Shown: positions 22,915 through 36,869, numbered from the stretch's first letter. The stretch: DNA of 64,000 bases from Lycium barbarum (GCF_019175385.1 NC_083344.1:60140782-60204781), one strand, 5' to 3'. Program-made: numbers and translations. The notes: generated from the sequence alone by a model not told the origin.

Positions 22915-25346
22915 TAGACAGGATCAGGAGGCGTCACCGAATGTGGTTACAGGTATATTATCTATTTTCTCTCAGGACGTATATGCATTGATAGATCCAG
23001 GCTCCACCTCATCATATATATCTCCCTTTGTTGCTGGTAGAATCGGAATAGAACCTGAGTTGATAGAACCATTTGAGGTAGCTACACCGATAGGAGATTC
23101 TGTTATAGCAAAGCAAGTATATAGATTTTGTTCGGTGATTATATATAGTCGTCATTCCGTGGCTGATCTGATAGAGTTAGATATGACGGAGTTTGATGTT
23201 ATTATGGGTATGGACTTGTTAGCTTCTTGTTATGCTAACGTTGATTGTAGAGAAAAGATAGTCCGATTTCAGTTCTCAGGGGAGCCGATTATAGAGTGGA
23301 TGGGGAATACAACATTGCCGAGGGGTAAGTTTATTTCATACCTCGAGGCTAGGAAGATGGTTAGAAAGGGGTATATTTATCATCTGGTTCGAGTGCATGA
23401 CTTGAAAGCAGAAGTACCAACTCTTCAATCCGTGCCGATAGTTAATGAATTTCCATATGTATTCCCAGATGAACTTCCAGGCCTTCCTCCTGAGTGGGAG
23501 ATAGAGTTTACTATAGATGTACTGCCAGATACTCAGCCCATATCTATTCCTCCTTACATAATGGTACCTGTAGAATTGAAGGAGTTAAAGGAGCAACTGA
23601 AGGACTTGTTAGAAAAAGGCTTCATCAGGCCTAGCACATCTCTTTGGGGAGCACCGGTATTTTTTGTGAGAAAGAAAGATGGATCGCTGCGGATGTGTAT
23701 CGATTATAGGCAGCTGAATAAAGTAACAATAAAGAATAGATATCCCCTCCCCAGGATTGATGATTTATTTGACCAATTGCAGGGTGCTAAATGTTTTTCA
23801 AAGATAGTCTTGCGGTCAGGATATCATCAGGTGCGAGTGAAGGAGGAAGACATTCCGAAGATTGCATCCAGGACTCGATACGACCATTATGAGTTTAGAA
23901 TGATGTCTTTTGGGCTGACCAATGCACCAGCGGTATTTATGGATTTAATGAACCGAGTGTTCAAACCATTCCTAGATATGTTCGTGATTATATTTATCGA
24001 TGATATTCTGGTCTATTCACGTTCAGAGGAGGAGCATGCAGATCATTTGAGGACGGTACTTGGGGTGCTCCAACAACAGAGATTGTATGCCAAGTTCTCT
24101 AAATGCGAATTCTGGTTGACTTCAGTGGCATTCTTGGGGCATATTGTTGGAGCTGATGGTATTCGGGTCGATACACAGAAGATTGAGGCTGTAAAGACTT
24201 GGGCTAGACCTACGACACCTACTGAGGTACGTAGTTTTCTGGGGCTAGCAGGATATTACAGGACGTTCGTAGAGAAATTTGCCTCTATTTCAGCGCCTTT
24301 ATCAAGGCTAACTCAGAAGGCAGCTAAGTTCCAGTGGACCGATATGCTTGTGAGCAAAGCTTCCAACTACTGAAGGATAAGTTGACTACGGCTCCAGTTC
24401 TAACACTTCCTGAGGGACCAGATGGCTATGTTATTTATTGTGACGCCTCAGGCGTTGAACTAGGTTGTGTATTGATGCAGCATGGCAAGGTTATAGCTTA
24501 TGCCTCCCGGCAGCTCAGAAAGCACGAAAGGAATTATCCTACTCATGATCTGGAGTTAGCAGCAGTAATTCATGCTTTGAAGATATGGGGACATTATTTA
24601 TATGGTGTGCATGTTGATATTTATACGGATCATAAGAGTCTCCAATATATCTTTAAGCAGAAGGAGCTGAATTTATGGAAGAGAAGGTGGCTAGAGTTGC
24701 TGAAGGATTATGATGTCGATATCCTATACCACCCAGGAAAAGCAAATGTTGTAGCAGATGCTCTTAGCCATAAATATATGGGTAGTTTGATAGATGTACA
24801 ACCAGAACGGAAGGAGATATTCCGTGAGATTTGCCAGCTAGCTAACCTTGGAGTCCGTTTGGCTGATTCTTATGATGGTGGAGTTTCTGTTCGAGGAGTT
24901 GCTGAATCCTCTATGATAGATGAGGTAAAAAGATGCAAGTACGAGGACCCTGTTATGGCACATTATAGAGGTACAGCTCTTCAAAAAGAGAAGACCCCAT
25001 TCGAGGTTACACCTGATGGAGTGCTACGATACAGATGTAGATTATGTGTACCTGAGGTTGCAGGGCTACGGCAAAAGGTTTTGGGAGAGGCACACTATGC
25101 CCGCTATTCTCTTCATCTAGGGTCAACAAAGATGTATCGTGACCTCAGATGTTTATATTCCTGGGATGGAATGAAAAGAGACATAGCGGAGCTTGTTGCT
25201 TAGTGCCTGAATTGTCAACAGGTTATGGTCGAGCATCAGAAACCTGGCGGGTTATTACAGGAGATAGATATCCCGACTTGGAAATGGGAAGTGATTAACA
25301 TGGACTTCATTGCAGGTTTACCTCGCACCCCTCGGAAGTATGACTC
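22915..25346 (+). pseudogene. pol: Pol of element D (PR-RT-RNaseH-partial INT), truncated
   Basis: Protease (ALIDPGST near 22990), RT, RNase H and the start of integrase are readable. RT keeps the FIDD box (24000) but its first catalytic Asp is Val: codon GTC at 23807-23809 in what is [10 protein letters not shown] elsewhere. Two extra bases near 24341-24345 shift the frame at the RT/RNase H connection. RNase H retains YCDAS, the ELAA glutamate and TDHKSLQ. A TAG at 25201-25203 replaces a glutamine in the integrase zinc region (HHCC). The frame ends at 25346 in RTPRKYDS, where foreign LTR DNA starts. Its missing part is, to within about 16 codons, what element J begins with. Confidence 0.88.
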
Positions 25347-25990
25347 TGTTACACCTCGGAAAATCTTCCGTTGGTACGTAAGTGAATGAACTAGTGAAAT
25401 ACGAGTATCGGGTTAATGATGACTTAAGGTCATTTTGGGAAAGAGTTATAACGTCCTTTAGATTGCTAATGAAGTGTTAAACAAGTGTTAAGAAGGTTCC
25501 ATAAGGATTGCAGATCAACGAAGTGACGAGAACAAGTTCAGTGGACTGGTGAGTTTTACGACACATTATACAGACCGTATAATGTTTTACGGACCGTATA
25601 ATGAACCGTAAAACCATCACAGCGAAGGTTGCTCACTGGTGCAATTTTATGGTCAATTATACGGACCGTATAAATTTTTACGGCCCGTATAATGAACCGT
25701 CAAATGGTCACAGTGAAGGGTGAAGGAAAGGCACGTTTTACGGTCAATTATACGGACCGTATAATGACTATACGGACCATATAATGGACCCGACAGATCA
25801 GTGAATGGGTTATTTAATGGGGACCAAGTTCATAAAATCATTTCCACATTTCATCCCTTCTCTCTAAAACATCTCTCTACATTTATTACACAAGTTTTCA
25901 AGGATTATAAGCCATCAACAATATAAATCAAGTGAAACAAGGGTAAGGAAACCCATTAAAGACCATTAAAGTCAATCTAATGAGAGAAAA
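25347..25990 (+). repeat. Fragment E: start of a B-type LTR
   Basis: It begins TGTTACACCTCGGAAAAT, the LTR start seen (minus strand) in element H. It contains four or more TACGGACCGTA-type palindromes (25570-25780) and matches H's LTR up to about 25990, where similarity stops. It lies directly in element D's integrase. No gene; right end approximate. Confidence 0.7.
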
Positions 25991-26535
25991 TTTGACTAAA
26001 GAATTGTCTCCACACTTTATTACCTCTTAGTGACCGTGGGGTCCATCCAAATCAAATGTCTCCTTTTGATACTATCTTACATGACTTGCCACCTCATATA
26101 TTGAATTAGTTTGTCACTAGGTACTTGCTCCCCTTAAGACACGTGGAAGAGGTGTTGCCTTGTCAACACTTACCACTACTCTAGTAATTAATTTTTTTTT
26201 TAATCTCCATTACAATACAAAATTTAATCAATTATACACATAACTAATTTCTTGGTCTCAATCCACTTAAACATGGACCACTTTTAACACACCTCCTATA
26301 CTTATTATTATAATCATGTGGTAGAACTCTAGTCCATAGCCTCTTTTGCCACACATTATTATTTGCAACCATCATCGTCACACTTTTCCGTCTTAAATAA
26401 TTTCGGGACTTCATTCTTTTTATACACCGAGTTCTTGACTTCCACGCTTGAATGTGACCAAATCTTCCGAGCTCGAGTGAATTTGCTCATGCTGGATGGC
26501 TCAATTTCCTAGTCCAAAAATACGGGATATTATAG
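25991..26535 (-). repeat. Fragment F1: terminal part of a C/D-type LTR
   Basis: It resembles 19390-19949 of element C (ACACTTTTCCGTCTTAAATA, GAATTTGCTCATGCTGGATG and neighbouring blocks), ending at GGGATATTATA where C ends GGGATATAACA. Boundaries are approximate. No gene. Confidence 0.65.
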
Positions 26536-27438
26536 CTTGGACCGTATTTCATTCAAATAAATTTTGAACCTCAACGAAACTTATTGTCTTCGATTTGTTT
26601 AACTTCTAATCCTTATGATACATCCGAAATCACTCTAACCACCTATAAGCTTGAGGGATAACCTCGCTTCCATTACTAATCTCATTTAACTCGCATGCTT
26701 TCCAACGCATGAAAACACGGGATGTAACATCCTTCCCCCCTTTAGAACATTCATCCTCGAATGTTAAACTAGTCCTGTATAAGTAGACCGGTTATGGTGA
26801 TCTTATGGCGAATCAATTACTCTTCTATCACGTTGTGCCTCTCCTTGCTTAACTTAATACCATTATCCACTTGATATTAGTTATTATTGAAATTACAAAG
26901 AAAGGGGTCATAATTTAGCTACCTCCGTAATTGACTGCAATTTACTATATCCATTTACATTTAAAGCTTAGGTTCAGTTTTTCTCGTTTTGGAGTCATCT
27001 TTCCAGTAATACTGTAGAATAGGAGTTGTCTTTTCCTCGGGTAGGCTTACCATTGCATATTGGTTCCTCTTGTTCTCTCTTCTCATTCTTATAGGTCTAC
27101 TTCCACTCTTTATATAGGTCGCATAGTCCGCAACGTACCTCCTTCTTGGAGTTATCATTTTAATCCTTTGACATGCACTATCTGTAACATTCCCTTTGAA
27201 TAGTTGAAAATGAGTTTCCTTCTTAGTAATGACTCTCGGTCGCAATACTCCCCTGACACCTCAGGAATATGCTTTCAAGAGATATAAGTGAGTCACTTTC
27301 CTGATATGATCCTCCTTGATACTTGAACTAGTCGATCCTTTTTCTGTCTCAGTTAGTCTAGATACTCTTCGTCCTTATCGTTACTTCTTCTCATAATCTT
27401 AATCATATAGTAAGTACCTCTATATCCACATTAATAAA
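26536..27438 (-). mobile_element. Fragment F2: LTR terminus, polypurine tract and non-coding interior
   Basis: On the minus strand an LTR starts TGTTACATCCCGTG at 26729. It is preceded by a polypurine tract (26730-26745) and the inverted repeat (26746-26765, one arm mismatch). Bases 26766-27438 are interior DNA with no recognisable coding; the 94-residue frame at 26961-27245 matches nothing I know. Element G interrupts it at 27439. Confidence 0.6.
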
Positions 27439-30022
27439 TGTCACAACCCAGCTAGGGGCCGCGATGGTTACTCGGGGCTAACCATCGAGCACCACTCGTT
27501 TTACTACTCATCATGCTCATTAACTACTCTTTTATCGATTTTATACTCAAATCAAAAGAAAGTCATGTTTCATTTGTAACATAAATAGTTTCATATACAT
27601 AAGCCCTTTAGGCTATCAAAATAGTATATACAATTATACCACATTGACCTTATTAGACCACATAACCCACATTGTGTATCTACGAGCCTCTTCTGAAGTA
27701 CAAAACGCATAGACGGGACAGGACCCCGTCGAGCCCAACATATACAAATATACACAAAACAATAATCAAGCACCTCCGGAACAAAGGAGTGCTTTCAATC
27801 GGCTGACAGCTCCTACGAGTCTGGCTCAAGCTCGCCTCCCTGTCTACCTGTGGGCATGAACACAACGTCCAAAGAAAACGGACGTCAGTACGAATATTGT
27901 ACTGTGTATGTAAGGCAGGAATGAAACAAATATAATAGAAGGATCATGAGTCATGAGAGAAGGATATAACCTGCATACATGTCATAGGCAATTACATTCC
28001 TTACCTACATCATATTTCACATAATCATAATATACATGTCATCACATCACATAAATCATAGCATCATAATCCTCATCGTTAACCCGCGTCCGGGTAACCA
28101 TCATATGCCGCCCACTAGTGGTGATCATGTCTGGCCCTCTAGGCTCGGTGTAACACAGCATCCCACCTTAGCGGTGACATGCCCGGCCATCTAGGCAAGG
28201 TGGAACCATATGTAGCCCGCCTTAGCAGTGACGTGCCCGGCCATTCTGGCGCAGCGGAATTCCATCATCACATAATCAATCATTACCCATCACTATTGCT
28301 CATTTCATGAACGTATCATAGCTTGGCATTTTCATACATAACATAGGTGTATTACAAGTTAGCATCATTAATCATCTTATAGACATAACATGACCTAGCA
28401 TTATTTCCCATTTAGCGTCAGGAGCAAACATTAGGCTTTGAAGACAACCATAGCTATGTCGGGGTGACGTAACCCCCGATTATATTATGAACATTTATGA
28501 GTACTTTGCCTCACCTTGAAGGGAATAGTGCATAAGGTGAGTGTTAACAATAATGACATCATTAGCGTTATGGGATAATCATATCATGAACTATCGAATC
28601 TCTATACTTCAACTCATTATCATCATTATCGTGCTCATATGAAATTTAGTATATTTAAGGACTAATAAGTTCCATCACATAGGAGGATCATGGAAAATTT
28701 GAAAGATTCATGCCTTCGAAGGAAGGAAGAAGCCTTACATACCTTTGACGTTTAACTAAGATATCGCTTGGGTGTTCTCCTTTAATGCACACGTCATACC
28801 TTCAAGAGAATTTATATCGTCATTAGCTAAGCAATTATAAGAACGGGCTTTCTAAAGCTAGGAAAAATTAGGCAGCGCTTCCTTTGTTTATACTACTTTT
28901 ACCATAGTCTATATCAACTCCCAAATGCTCACCACAACATTCACAATATTGCAATCAACAATAATCATTCATATACATTGACCACAATCCACCATTTCTC
29001 TTCAATTTCTCCATATTTATGGTTATAGCTTACTATCGCGTTTTCTCATGTATCACACTTATTTCATGGTCTAAATGTCATTTATCACGTATTCATAATC
29101 ACAACACACCAACATTTATGATTCAATCCAACTACCATCCAAACATGGAACTATTCACTCATTAATGACCCAATTCCTATGTCTTTCTACAATTCAAGTA
29201 TCTTAACCTTCCAATACCTTAAACAACATGGTTTAGTCATGAAAATTACCTTAGATGATGGTTGAACAAGTCTTGAGTGGAGTTTCTCCTCTAGCACCAA
29301 AACCCTACTTCACTTCTTTTGGGTTTTCTTAAGAGAGATGAACTTAGCTAGGTTTCATACACTTTGATTCATGGATTTGGTGTTGTTGATCATTGATTTC
29401 CTTTGATTTTATTGTGGATGGATGTTGGATAATATTCTAGAGTGTTCTTGTCTTGTGGAGTGGAGGATGGAATGAAAATGAAATGAAAAGGGTCCCTTAT
29501 ATTAAAATACAAAAGCTGGCCGAACCACTTTATACGGACCAACATACGGTCCGTATAATTTTTACTGACCGTATGTTGGGACCAGATATTTGGTCCAGTG
29601 ATCCATGTTTTTCTGGACTGGATCTACGGACTGGACATACAGTCTGTGAATATTATACCGCCAGTATCTCTGGCCGTATGTTGTCCAGTTCTCCGGAACT
29701 TGTTTTCGTCGACTCGTTTGATCTCCAATACTTATGGAACCTTCTTAACATTTGTTCAACACTTCAATACCAATCTAAGGAACGTTATCATATGTCTCCA
29801 AGACATCATTATGCCATCATTAACTCGTTGTCCAAAATTCCTATCCGATACATAACATGTCCTTCACCTTCTTCATCAAACTTCTTTCTTTGCGTCTAAT
29901 ATCTTCGGGTCTCAATTAAAGTCATCAAATGCTATATCTTACTTATCAAATCATCGTATATGTCATTCCCTTCACTAGCGTATTCACTGTACGCTAACGG
30001 GGAAAATTTCCAAGGTGTAACA
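27439..30022 (-). repeat. Element G 3' LTR (2584 bp)
   Basis: On the minus strand it starts TGTTACACCTTGG at 30022 and ends GTGACA at 27439. It holds several TACGGTCCGTAT-type palindromes (29525-29680). Donor GTATGTAAGGC (28742-28732) is complementary to GCCTTACATAC (27916-27906), and the stem-loop acceptor block is at 27845-27916 with stem CGTCC/GGACG. The 148-residue frame at 29453 is not a gene. Confidence 0.88.
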
Positions 30023-30058
30023 TTCTTCCCCCCTTTGGAACATTCGTCCTCGAATGTT
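30023..30058 (-). other. Polypurine tract and inverted repeat (element G)
   Basis: On the minus strand the perfect stem AACATTCG/CGAATGTT (30058-30039) precedes a G-rich run next to the LTR. Confidence 0.88.
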
Positions 30059-30224
30059 AAACACTCTGGATTCTATGAAACTTTGGCCAGAGTTTCTCCT
30101 GTAATTTAGCACTAACAACCTATCACAAAAACCCAAAATATCATCGCCTCACAGGGCTACATCACAATATCGACATATCTATGGCCACACACGACCAAAA
30201 GCACGAAAAGTAAGCATACATACC

Positions 30225-30555
30225 TTATATCGTTGGCGTTTCCCCTTGCATCTCTCCTGGGGGTTGAAATAAATGCGGGTACTTGGAATTCATCTTCTCT
30301 TCTGCCTCCCAAGTCATTTCTTCTCAATTTTTGTTTTGCCATAAGACTTTGACTGATGCTACCTCTTTATTTTGAAGTCTTCGCACTTTCCTGTCTAGAA
30401 TAGCAATAGGTACTTCTTCGTAGGTTAGCTTTTCCATTACATTCATATCATCAATCGGAACAATCCTTGTGGGATCTCCAATACACTTGCGGAGCATCGA
30501 AACATGGAAGACTGGATGGACGGATTTAACTCCGAAGGTAAGTCCAATTCATGAG
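30225..30555 (-). pseudogene. pol: Element G integrase C-terminus and chromodomain-like tail
   Basis: The minus strand encodes the end of Tekay Pol: the HPVFHVSML-like region (frame-shifted), a TRIVP-like linker and the tail ending in KYPHLF-like residues. The stop is at 30225-30227. The upstream coding part continues at 52035 after the 21-kb H insertion. At least one frameshift separates the piece near 30530 from the tail. Confidence 0.8.
30551..30555. other. Target site duplication of element H, left copy (ATGAG)
   Basis: ATGAG precedes TGTCACGACCC at 30556 and recurs at 52030-52034. Confidence 0.93.
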
Positions 30556-30962
30556 TGTCACGACCCGACTCGGGGCCGCGACGAGCACCCGGTGCTAACC
30601 CACCCGAGCACCCTCTTAGCTTACTCTTATACATACATCTAGGTGAGCCACATAATTATACATCCATTTCCATTCATTCGTCAACTAGTCCCATTTGGAC
30701 AACAACCCATTTATATCATCGTAGGCATTTATGCCACATCAATGTACATGGGCCAACGTGGCCGACAAAATGATATACAAAACATAGGCCGACAAGGCCA
30801 AACACATCTACCCACACACACACATGTCTACGAGCCTCTAAGAGTATAACATATCACATTAGCGGGACAGGACCCCGCTATGCCCGTAATCATATGCACC
30901 AAAGAATGAGAACCCAAAAGATATGGCTCCGAAGGAAATGGAGCTCTCTATGTAATCTCCGA
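30556..30962 (-). repeat. Element H 3' LTR, right part in element orientation
   Basis: Matches 49575-49980 of the 5' LTR. It is interrupted at 30963 by element I and resumes at 42414. No gene. Confidence 0.92.
30958..30962. other. Target site duplication of element I, left copy (TCCGA)
   Basis: TCCGA is repeated at 42409-42413. Confidence 0.93.
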
Positions 30963-33900
30963 TGTCACGACCCAACCCCGTAGGCCGTGACTAGTGCCGG
31001 ATCTGGGAACCCGGACGCATCTACCAAATGCTATCTTAAATTGTATCAAACACATTCTAGTATATAGCAGAAGCCGACAAGGCTGTATTTCGAAGTTAGA
31101 TAATTTCCAGAAACATTTCGGCAGAGTTTCCTTTGTTTTACGGACTATCCAAAATAACCCTGCGCACAGAAAATACCAACAGAAGACCACACAGGGCCAA
31201 CGAAGCAATATTTAAACATATGCGGACCGGCCGCCGCGGCGAATCGGATCGCCCAAACACAACATAAGCACACATCTGTACAGAAAGACCCCAACCCACA
31301 ACCATGTCCACAAAACTCTAATCAGACCGACAAAATGATATGACGGGACAGGGCCCCGCCGTACCCATGAACGAGAATATACATATGTAGAAGTGACAGA
31401 CTATACCAAAAGATGGCTCTGAATAAGAGAGCACTCCAAATGGCAGAATAGGATCCTAAGCGGACGGATGAGCAAACCTGTCATCGGTACCTGCGCGGCA
31501 TGAAAACGCATCCCCCGAAGAAAGGGGGTCAGTACGAAATATGTACTGAATATGTAAAGCCTGAAGTACGGAGACAAAATCATAACTGGTGCAGGACATA
31601 CAGAAAATAAACAGAAAATCCAAAGTATCAGATACATAATTTCAAAACATGCAGAGTGTGTACAGAAACATATGTCATATCAAATCCGGCCCCTGCCAAG
31701 GGACTCGATAGACAGAACGTGGGCACCCTCCCAACGCTGGTGCCACAACATAGAAGAATCAGAATGGGGCATAACCCCGTCACATAATATATCATATCAG
31801 ATGGCCATAGCAAATCATATCAGAACAAGCGTACATGGCACAACATACTCCACAAACCCATGTACGCGTATACCTGTCCCCTCACATCGAGGCACGGCGA
31901 ACAATGCAAAGGATCACGCTTGACAACATATCCTGGCCCGGGCTCAGTGTGGGAAACATTGGGGCATCCACGAATGGAGTAGTGAGAAACTAAATGCAGT
32001 TAAAATATCATAAACATTTTTGGAGACTCGATGAGGCATATCAATGACAAACCAGTTTAATGAAGTCAGACGGGATTGTAATAGGTGGGTTTCAGATGTC
32101 ATAATGAATTACAGAAACATAACCTTTCTAGAGTCGTTCCAGGTGACAAGACGATTCATAAGACTTAAGGAAATATTTAAAATAGTTTTTGTTTAGTAGT
32201 TAATAGAGCAGTCAGAACATTCCTTTCACAACCGTTCGAAAACAGGCCTTAAGTACAATAAGGGTAAAATCGGGAATAGTGGGCCCACCTCGGAACAAAC
32301 AAGGCGGTGGGCTCAAATTACGCGTTTTCAGCTTATGGGGTCACCTACGAAGGTTCTACGGACATTCTATAACTTTTCATAAAGTTTTGGGGAAAGTTTG
32401 CATAATTTTCAAGAAAGCATACAGAAAGGGTTCAATCTTACTGAAGGAAAAAGCGAGATTTTCAATTGCGGATTCCGATGGGCAGAAAGTCTTTCGAGGC
32501 CTGAATCCGATTCTAATACACTTAGGCATGCCAAAAGAAGGATCGGGGTAGCTTTACATACCTTTTGAGCTTTTTGAGCCTATCCAAGCTCACTCTCCGT
32601 TTCGTCGAAAATCTGCAAATGGTCACATTTACCAATTGTAAGTTATAGATGTTACGAATTCAATTTAACTCATACATGTCTACCAAAATTTCGGCAGCAC
32701 CTCCCCTATACATATAGCATCCCCGAGGATTCAACTCGGCTCAAAATCATCAACAACAACCCAAACGACAACATCAACATCAACAAAGAACATTAAAAAC
32801 ACAAATATCCTTCAACTAGTCATCTTTCTTCACAAGTTGCCATAACCTTCATTCTAGCCCAAACTTTCAAACTAGTATCAATAATTTTACATTCATCAAC
32901 ACTCAAGATCATCACCATATAGTTCTAGAAACATTTCATATCGTTTTCCTTAAGTTATACACTCGATATACATAGTATACAACTTTCCATCAAAGTCATG
33001 ACTTGTGCAAAACATCAAATCTTTGGCATACAACTTCATAACATGTTTCCAACTTCCAAATTCATCAATGATCATCACAATTAACAACCAAACAGCTTCA
33101 TTTTCTTAATGTCGGAAAATCATACTAGAACGACATAAGTTTCTACATTCCAATTCAATACAACTTATATCATTCTATCTTCACTTACATCGCAAGCATC
33201 ACAATAACACACTAACACACTAAACCACTTAATTCATTTCTATCCCAAGCCAAACACACCCTACGACCATATGCCCATTTTATCAATATCAACTAAATTC
33301 ATTTCACTTCCAATTCCCTTATGCATTTCATCACAACCATAACTAGAATATAACATGAATTCAACACATTATGGCTATACAATTTATACATACACACGGC
33401 TACACATCATATTCCAAACCAACTTTACAAACTTCCATTTTTCCATACAATCAACACATTTCTATATGCTACAACACAAACAAGACTTTATAACACAAGA
33501 ATAAGGAATAAATTCTCACCTTTTCCTCAAGTCTTCTTCACTTGAACTTGTGTTCACTTTGATGAAATAAGGTCTCCTTTCTCCAAACCAACTACACCAA
33601 GTTAACAAGGGTACTAAACTTAGTAGAAATTCAACAAGACAAGAATTTTTGGAGCAATATTTTTAATGGTGAATTTTCCCTAGGGTCACCCGAAACCCCT
33701 TTCTCTTGCTCTCTCTTTGTTTTGTTCTTTCTCTTCTAATTTTTCTTGAACTTTCCTATGTATATAATAGTCCATTAATTAAAATGTCACATGCTTACCA
33801 TGTGACTTGGGTTTGGGCCAAGTATGTTGGCCGGCCACCCCCTTTGTGTTGGGCCCAAATTTCCTTCATTCATTTTGGGCCCAATGACGTAGGGCTCACC

Positions 33901-34084
33901 TTCTGTAATTCCCGAAACTAATTTCCAAAATTCCAAATTTGCCCTTAGCCTTATGCAACACTTCCACATTAATATTCTTTCATACACAACTCCTATGTCA
34001 AATAAAAATTAATTATGACCTTATTTCTTACAAGTCAAGAATATTTCCAAATTTTTCCAACGTGTTAAAACACGGGATATAACA
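30963..34084 (-). repeat. Element I 3' LTR (3122 bp)
   Basis: On the minus strand it starts TGTTATATCCCGTG at 34084 and ends GTCGTGACA at 30963. The acceptor block is at 31487-31560; donor GTATGTAAAGC is at 32561-32551. The CCGAAATTTCGG palindrome is mutated to CCGAAATTTTGG (minus strand) near 32685. No gene; small frames at 31672 and 32279 recur in the other LTR and are not coding. Confidence 0.95.
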
Positions 34085-34120
34085 TCTTCCCCCCCTTTAG
34101 AACATTCGTCCTTGAATGTT
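34085..34120 (-). other. Polypurine tract and inverted repeat (element I)
   Basis: A G-rich run adjoins the LTR; the inverted repeat at 34120-34101 has one arm mismatch. Confidence 0.87.
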
Positions 34121-34171
34121 AAATTAATCTTATAGGGTCTGAGAATACTTTGGGGGAGTTTATGTTTATAG

Positions 34172-36869
34172 TCAGCACATATGACGCACATTCATTATTG
34201 AAACAGAATTAAGTAAGGATTCAGGATTACCTGTGGCCGTAGGGAACAAATGAGGATATTTCTTCTTCATCTCCTCTTCGGCCTCCCAGGTCATTTCTTC
34301 CCTATTATCGTTCTGCCACAACACCTTAACAGAGGCTACATCTTTGTTCCGGAGCTTTCTTACCTGGCGGTCCAAAATAGCTACGGGCTGCTCCTCATAA
34401 GATAACTGCTCCGTCACCTGAATATCATCCGCAGGAAATATTCTGGAGGGATCACCAATGCATTTGCGGAGCATAGATACATGGAATACCGGATGTACCG
34501 CCTCCAAATCAGATGGAAGATTTAACTCATAGGCCACATTTCCAATTTTTCTAACAATCTGATAAGGCCCAATATAACGCGGACTGAGCTTGCCCTTTCT
34601 GCCGAACCGCATTACGCCTTTCATAGGCGATACCTTTAGAAATACCCAATCACTAACCTGGAATTCCAAAGGACGACGCCGTTTATCAGCGTATGATTTC
34701 TGTCGACTCTGGGCTGCCAATAGTCGTTCCCTGATAAGTTTCACCTTATCAACGGCCTGCTGGATTATATCTGGGCCGATTAATTCTGTCTCGCCAATAT
34801 CAAACCAGCCGATCGGTGACCTGCATTTCCTGCCATACAGAGCCTCGTACGGAACCATCTGGATGCTGGAATGGTAACTGTTGTTATAAGCAAATTCAAT
34901 CAATGGCAAGTGATCCTCCCAGCTACCTCTGAAATCAATAACACAGGCCCGCAATATATCTTCAAGTGTCTGGATAGTGCGCTCGGCCTATCCGTCACTC
35001 TGAGGATGAAAAGTTGTGCTCAGGCTCAGCTGAGTCCCTAATCCTTCCTGAAAAGATCTCCAGAAGTTCGCTGTGAAATGAGCACCTCTGTCAGTGATAA
35101 TAGATATAGGAACTCCATGAAGCTTCACTATTTCTTTAATATAAAGCCTGGCATAATCCTCGGCGGAATAAGTAGTTCTGACGGGGAGAAAATGGGCTGA
35201 TTTTGTCAGCCTATCAACAATAACCCAGATGGAATCATACTTCCGTGGAGTGCGAGGCAACCCTGTAATGAAGTCCATATTAATGATCTCCCACTTCCAC
35301 GTCGGAATTTCCATTTCCTGCAACAGTCCACCCGGTTTCTGGTGTTCAATCTTGACCTGCTGACAATTGGGACACTGGGCGACGAACTCTGCGATATCCC
35401 GTTTCATGCCATCCCACCAGTATAAGCATCGGAGATCATGGTACATCTTCGTAGACCCAGGATGGACCGAATAGCGAGCATAATGTGCCTCGCTCATAAC
35501 CTGCTGCCGAAGGCCTGCAATATCAGGTACACACAACCTGCCCCTAAAATAAAGTCCCGTCCGGAGTGAACTCGAACGGAGTCTTCTCCTTATCATAGGT
35601 TGTGTCTCTGTATCGTGCCAAAACAGGATGTTCATATTGATGCCGCTTGATATCTTCCTTAATAGATGATTCAGAAACCCCTCGGACAGAAATTCGGGTA
35701 CCTCCAGATTCGGCCAGACGAACCCCAAGATTAGCCAACTGATGAATGTCACGTACTATCTCTCTCCTGTCTAGCTGTAAGTCTGCCAAGCTGCCCATAG
35801 ATTTCAGGCTGAGCGCATCTGCAACAACATTAGCCTTGCCCGGATGATATAAAATATCCACATCATAGTCTTTCAGGAGCTCCAGCCACCTCCGCTGCCG
35901 CAAATTAAGCTCTTTCTGCTTGAAAATATACTGGAGACTCTTATGATCTGTATAGATATCAACATGCACGCCATATAAATAATGTCTCCATATCTTCAGA
36001 GCATGAATCACCGCTGCAAGCTCCAGATCGTGAGTAGGATAATTCTTTTCATGCTTTTTTAATTGTCGAGAAGCATAAGCTATAACTCTGCCGTGCTGCA
36101 TCAATACACAACCCAATCCCACGCCAGAAGCGTCACAATAAATAACATATCCATCGGGTCCCTCTGGAAGAGTCAGAACAAGGGCTGTAGTCAGCTTCTC
36201 TTTCAGTAACTGGAAGCTTCGTTCACCAGCATCAGTCCACTGGAACTTGGCTCCCTTCTGAGTTAGCCTTGCCAAAGGCGCTGAAATCGAAGCAAACTTT
36301 TCCACAAACATTCTGTAATAACCCGCTAACCCCAGGAAACTACGTACCTCTGTGGGCGTCATGGGTCTGGGCTAATTTTTCACGGCTTCAATCTTCTGTG
36401 TATCCACCCGGACACCATCAGCTGCAATAATATGCCCCAGGAATGCCACTGAAGCCAGCCAGAATTCACATTTAGAAAATTTTGCATATAATTTCCGATG
36501 CCGAAGTACCCCAAGTACCGCTCTCAGATGATCTGCGTGTTCTGCCTCGGACCGAGAATAAACCATGATATCATCGATAAATACAATTACGAACATGTCT
36601 AAGAACGACCTGAATACCCGGTTCATTAAATCCATGAATACCGCAGGAGCATTAGTCAGCCCAAAAGACATAACTCTGAATTCATAATGCCCATATCTGG
36701 TCCGGAATGCTGTCTTAGGAATATCAGCCTCTCGTACCCGTACCTGATGATAGCCTGACCGAAGATCTATCTACAAAAACTATTTGGCGCCCTGCAACTG
36801 ATCAAACAAGTCATCAATTCTGGTGAGGGGGTATTTATTCTTTATAGTTACCTTATTCAGCTGCCGCTA
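34172..36869 (-). pseudogene. pol: Element I pol, C-terminal part: RT, RNase H, integrase, chromodomain-like tail
   Basis: Minus strand. RT motifs are [10 protein letters not shown] (with TAG codons just before it at 36780-36782 and 36771-36773) and [10 protein letters not shown] near 36575. TAG at 36867-36869 breaks MCIDYRQ and TAG at 36372-36374 replaces a Trp. RNase H keeps YCDAS, LELAA, TDHKSLQ and VADAL. A one-base shift near 35550 precedes integrase, which keeps the HHCC region, INMDF (D), TDRG (D) and the AERTIQTLE glutamate. TAG at 34988-34990 replaces a Gln (DGQAE) in between. The GPY-type motif KLSPRYIGPY and tail VKVLWQN...YPHLF follow, ending near 34172. Catalytic residues are conserved, so decay is recent. 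Confidence 0.88.

Noticed and set aside
26961..27245. 94-codon minus-strand frame in fragment F2
   Set aside because: No recognisable domain and an isolated position between LTR fragments. I could not support it as a gene.
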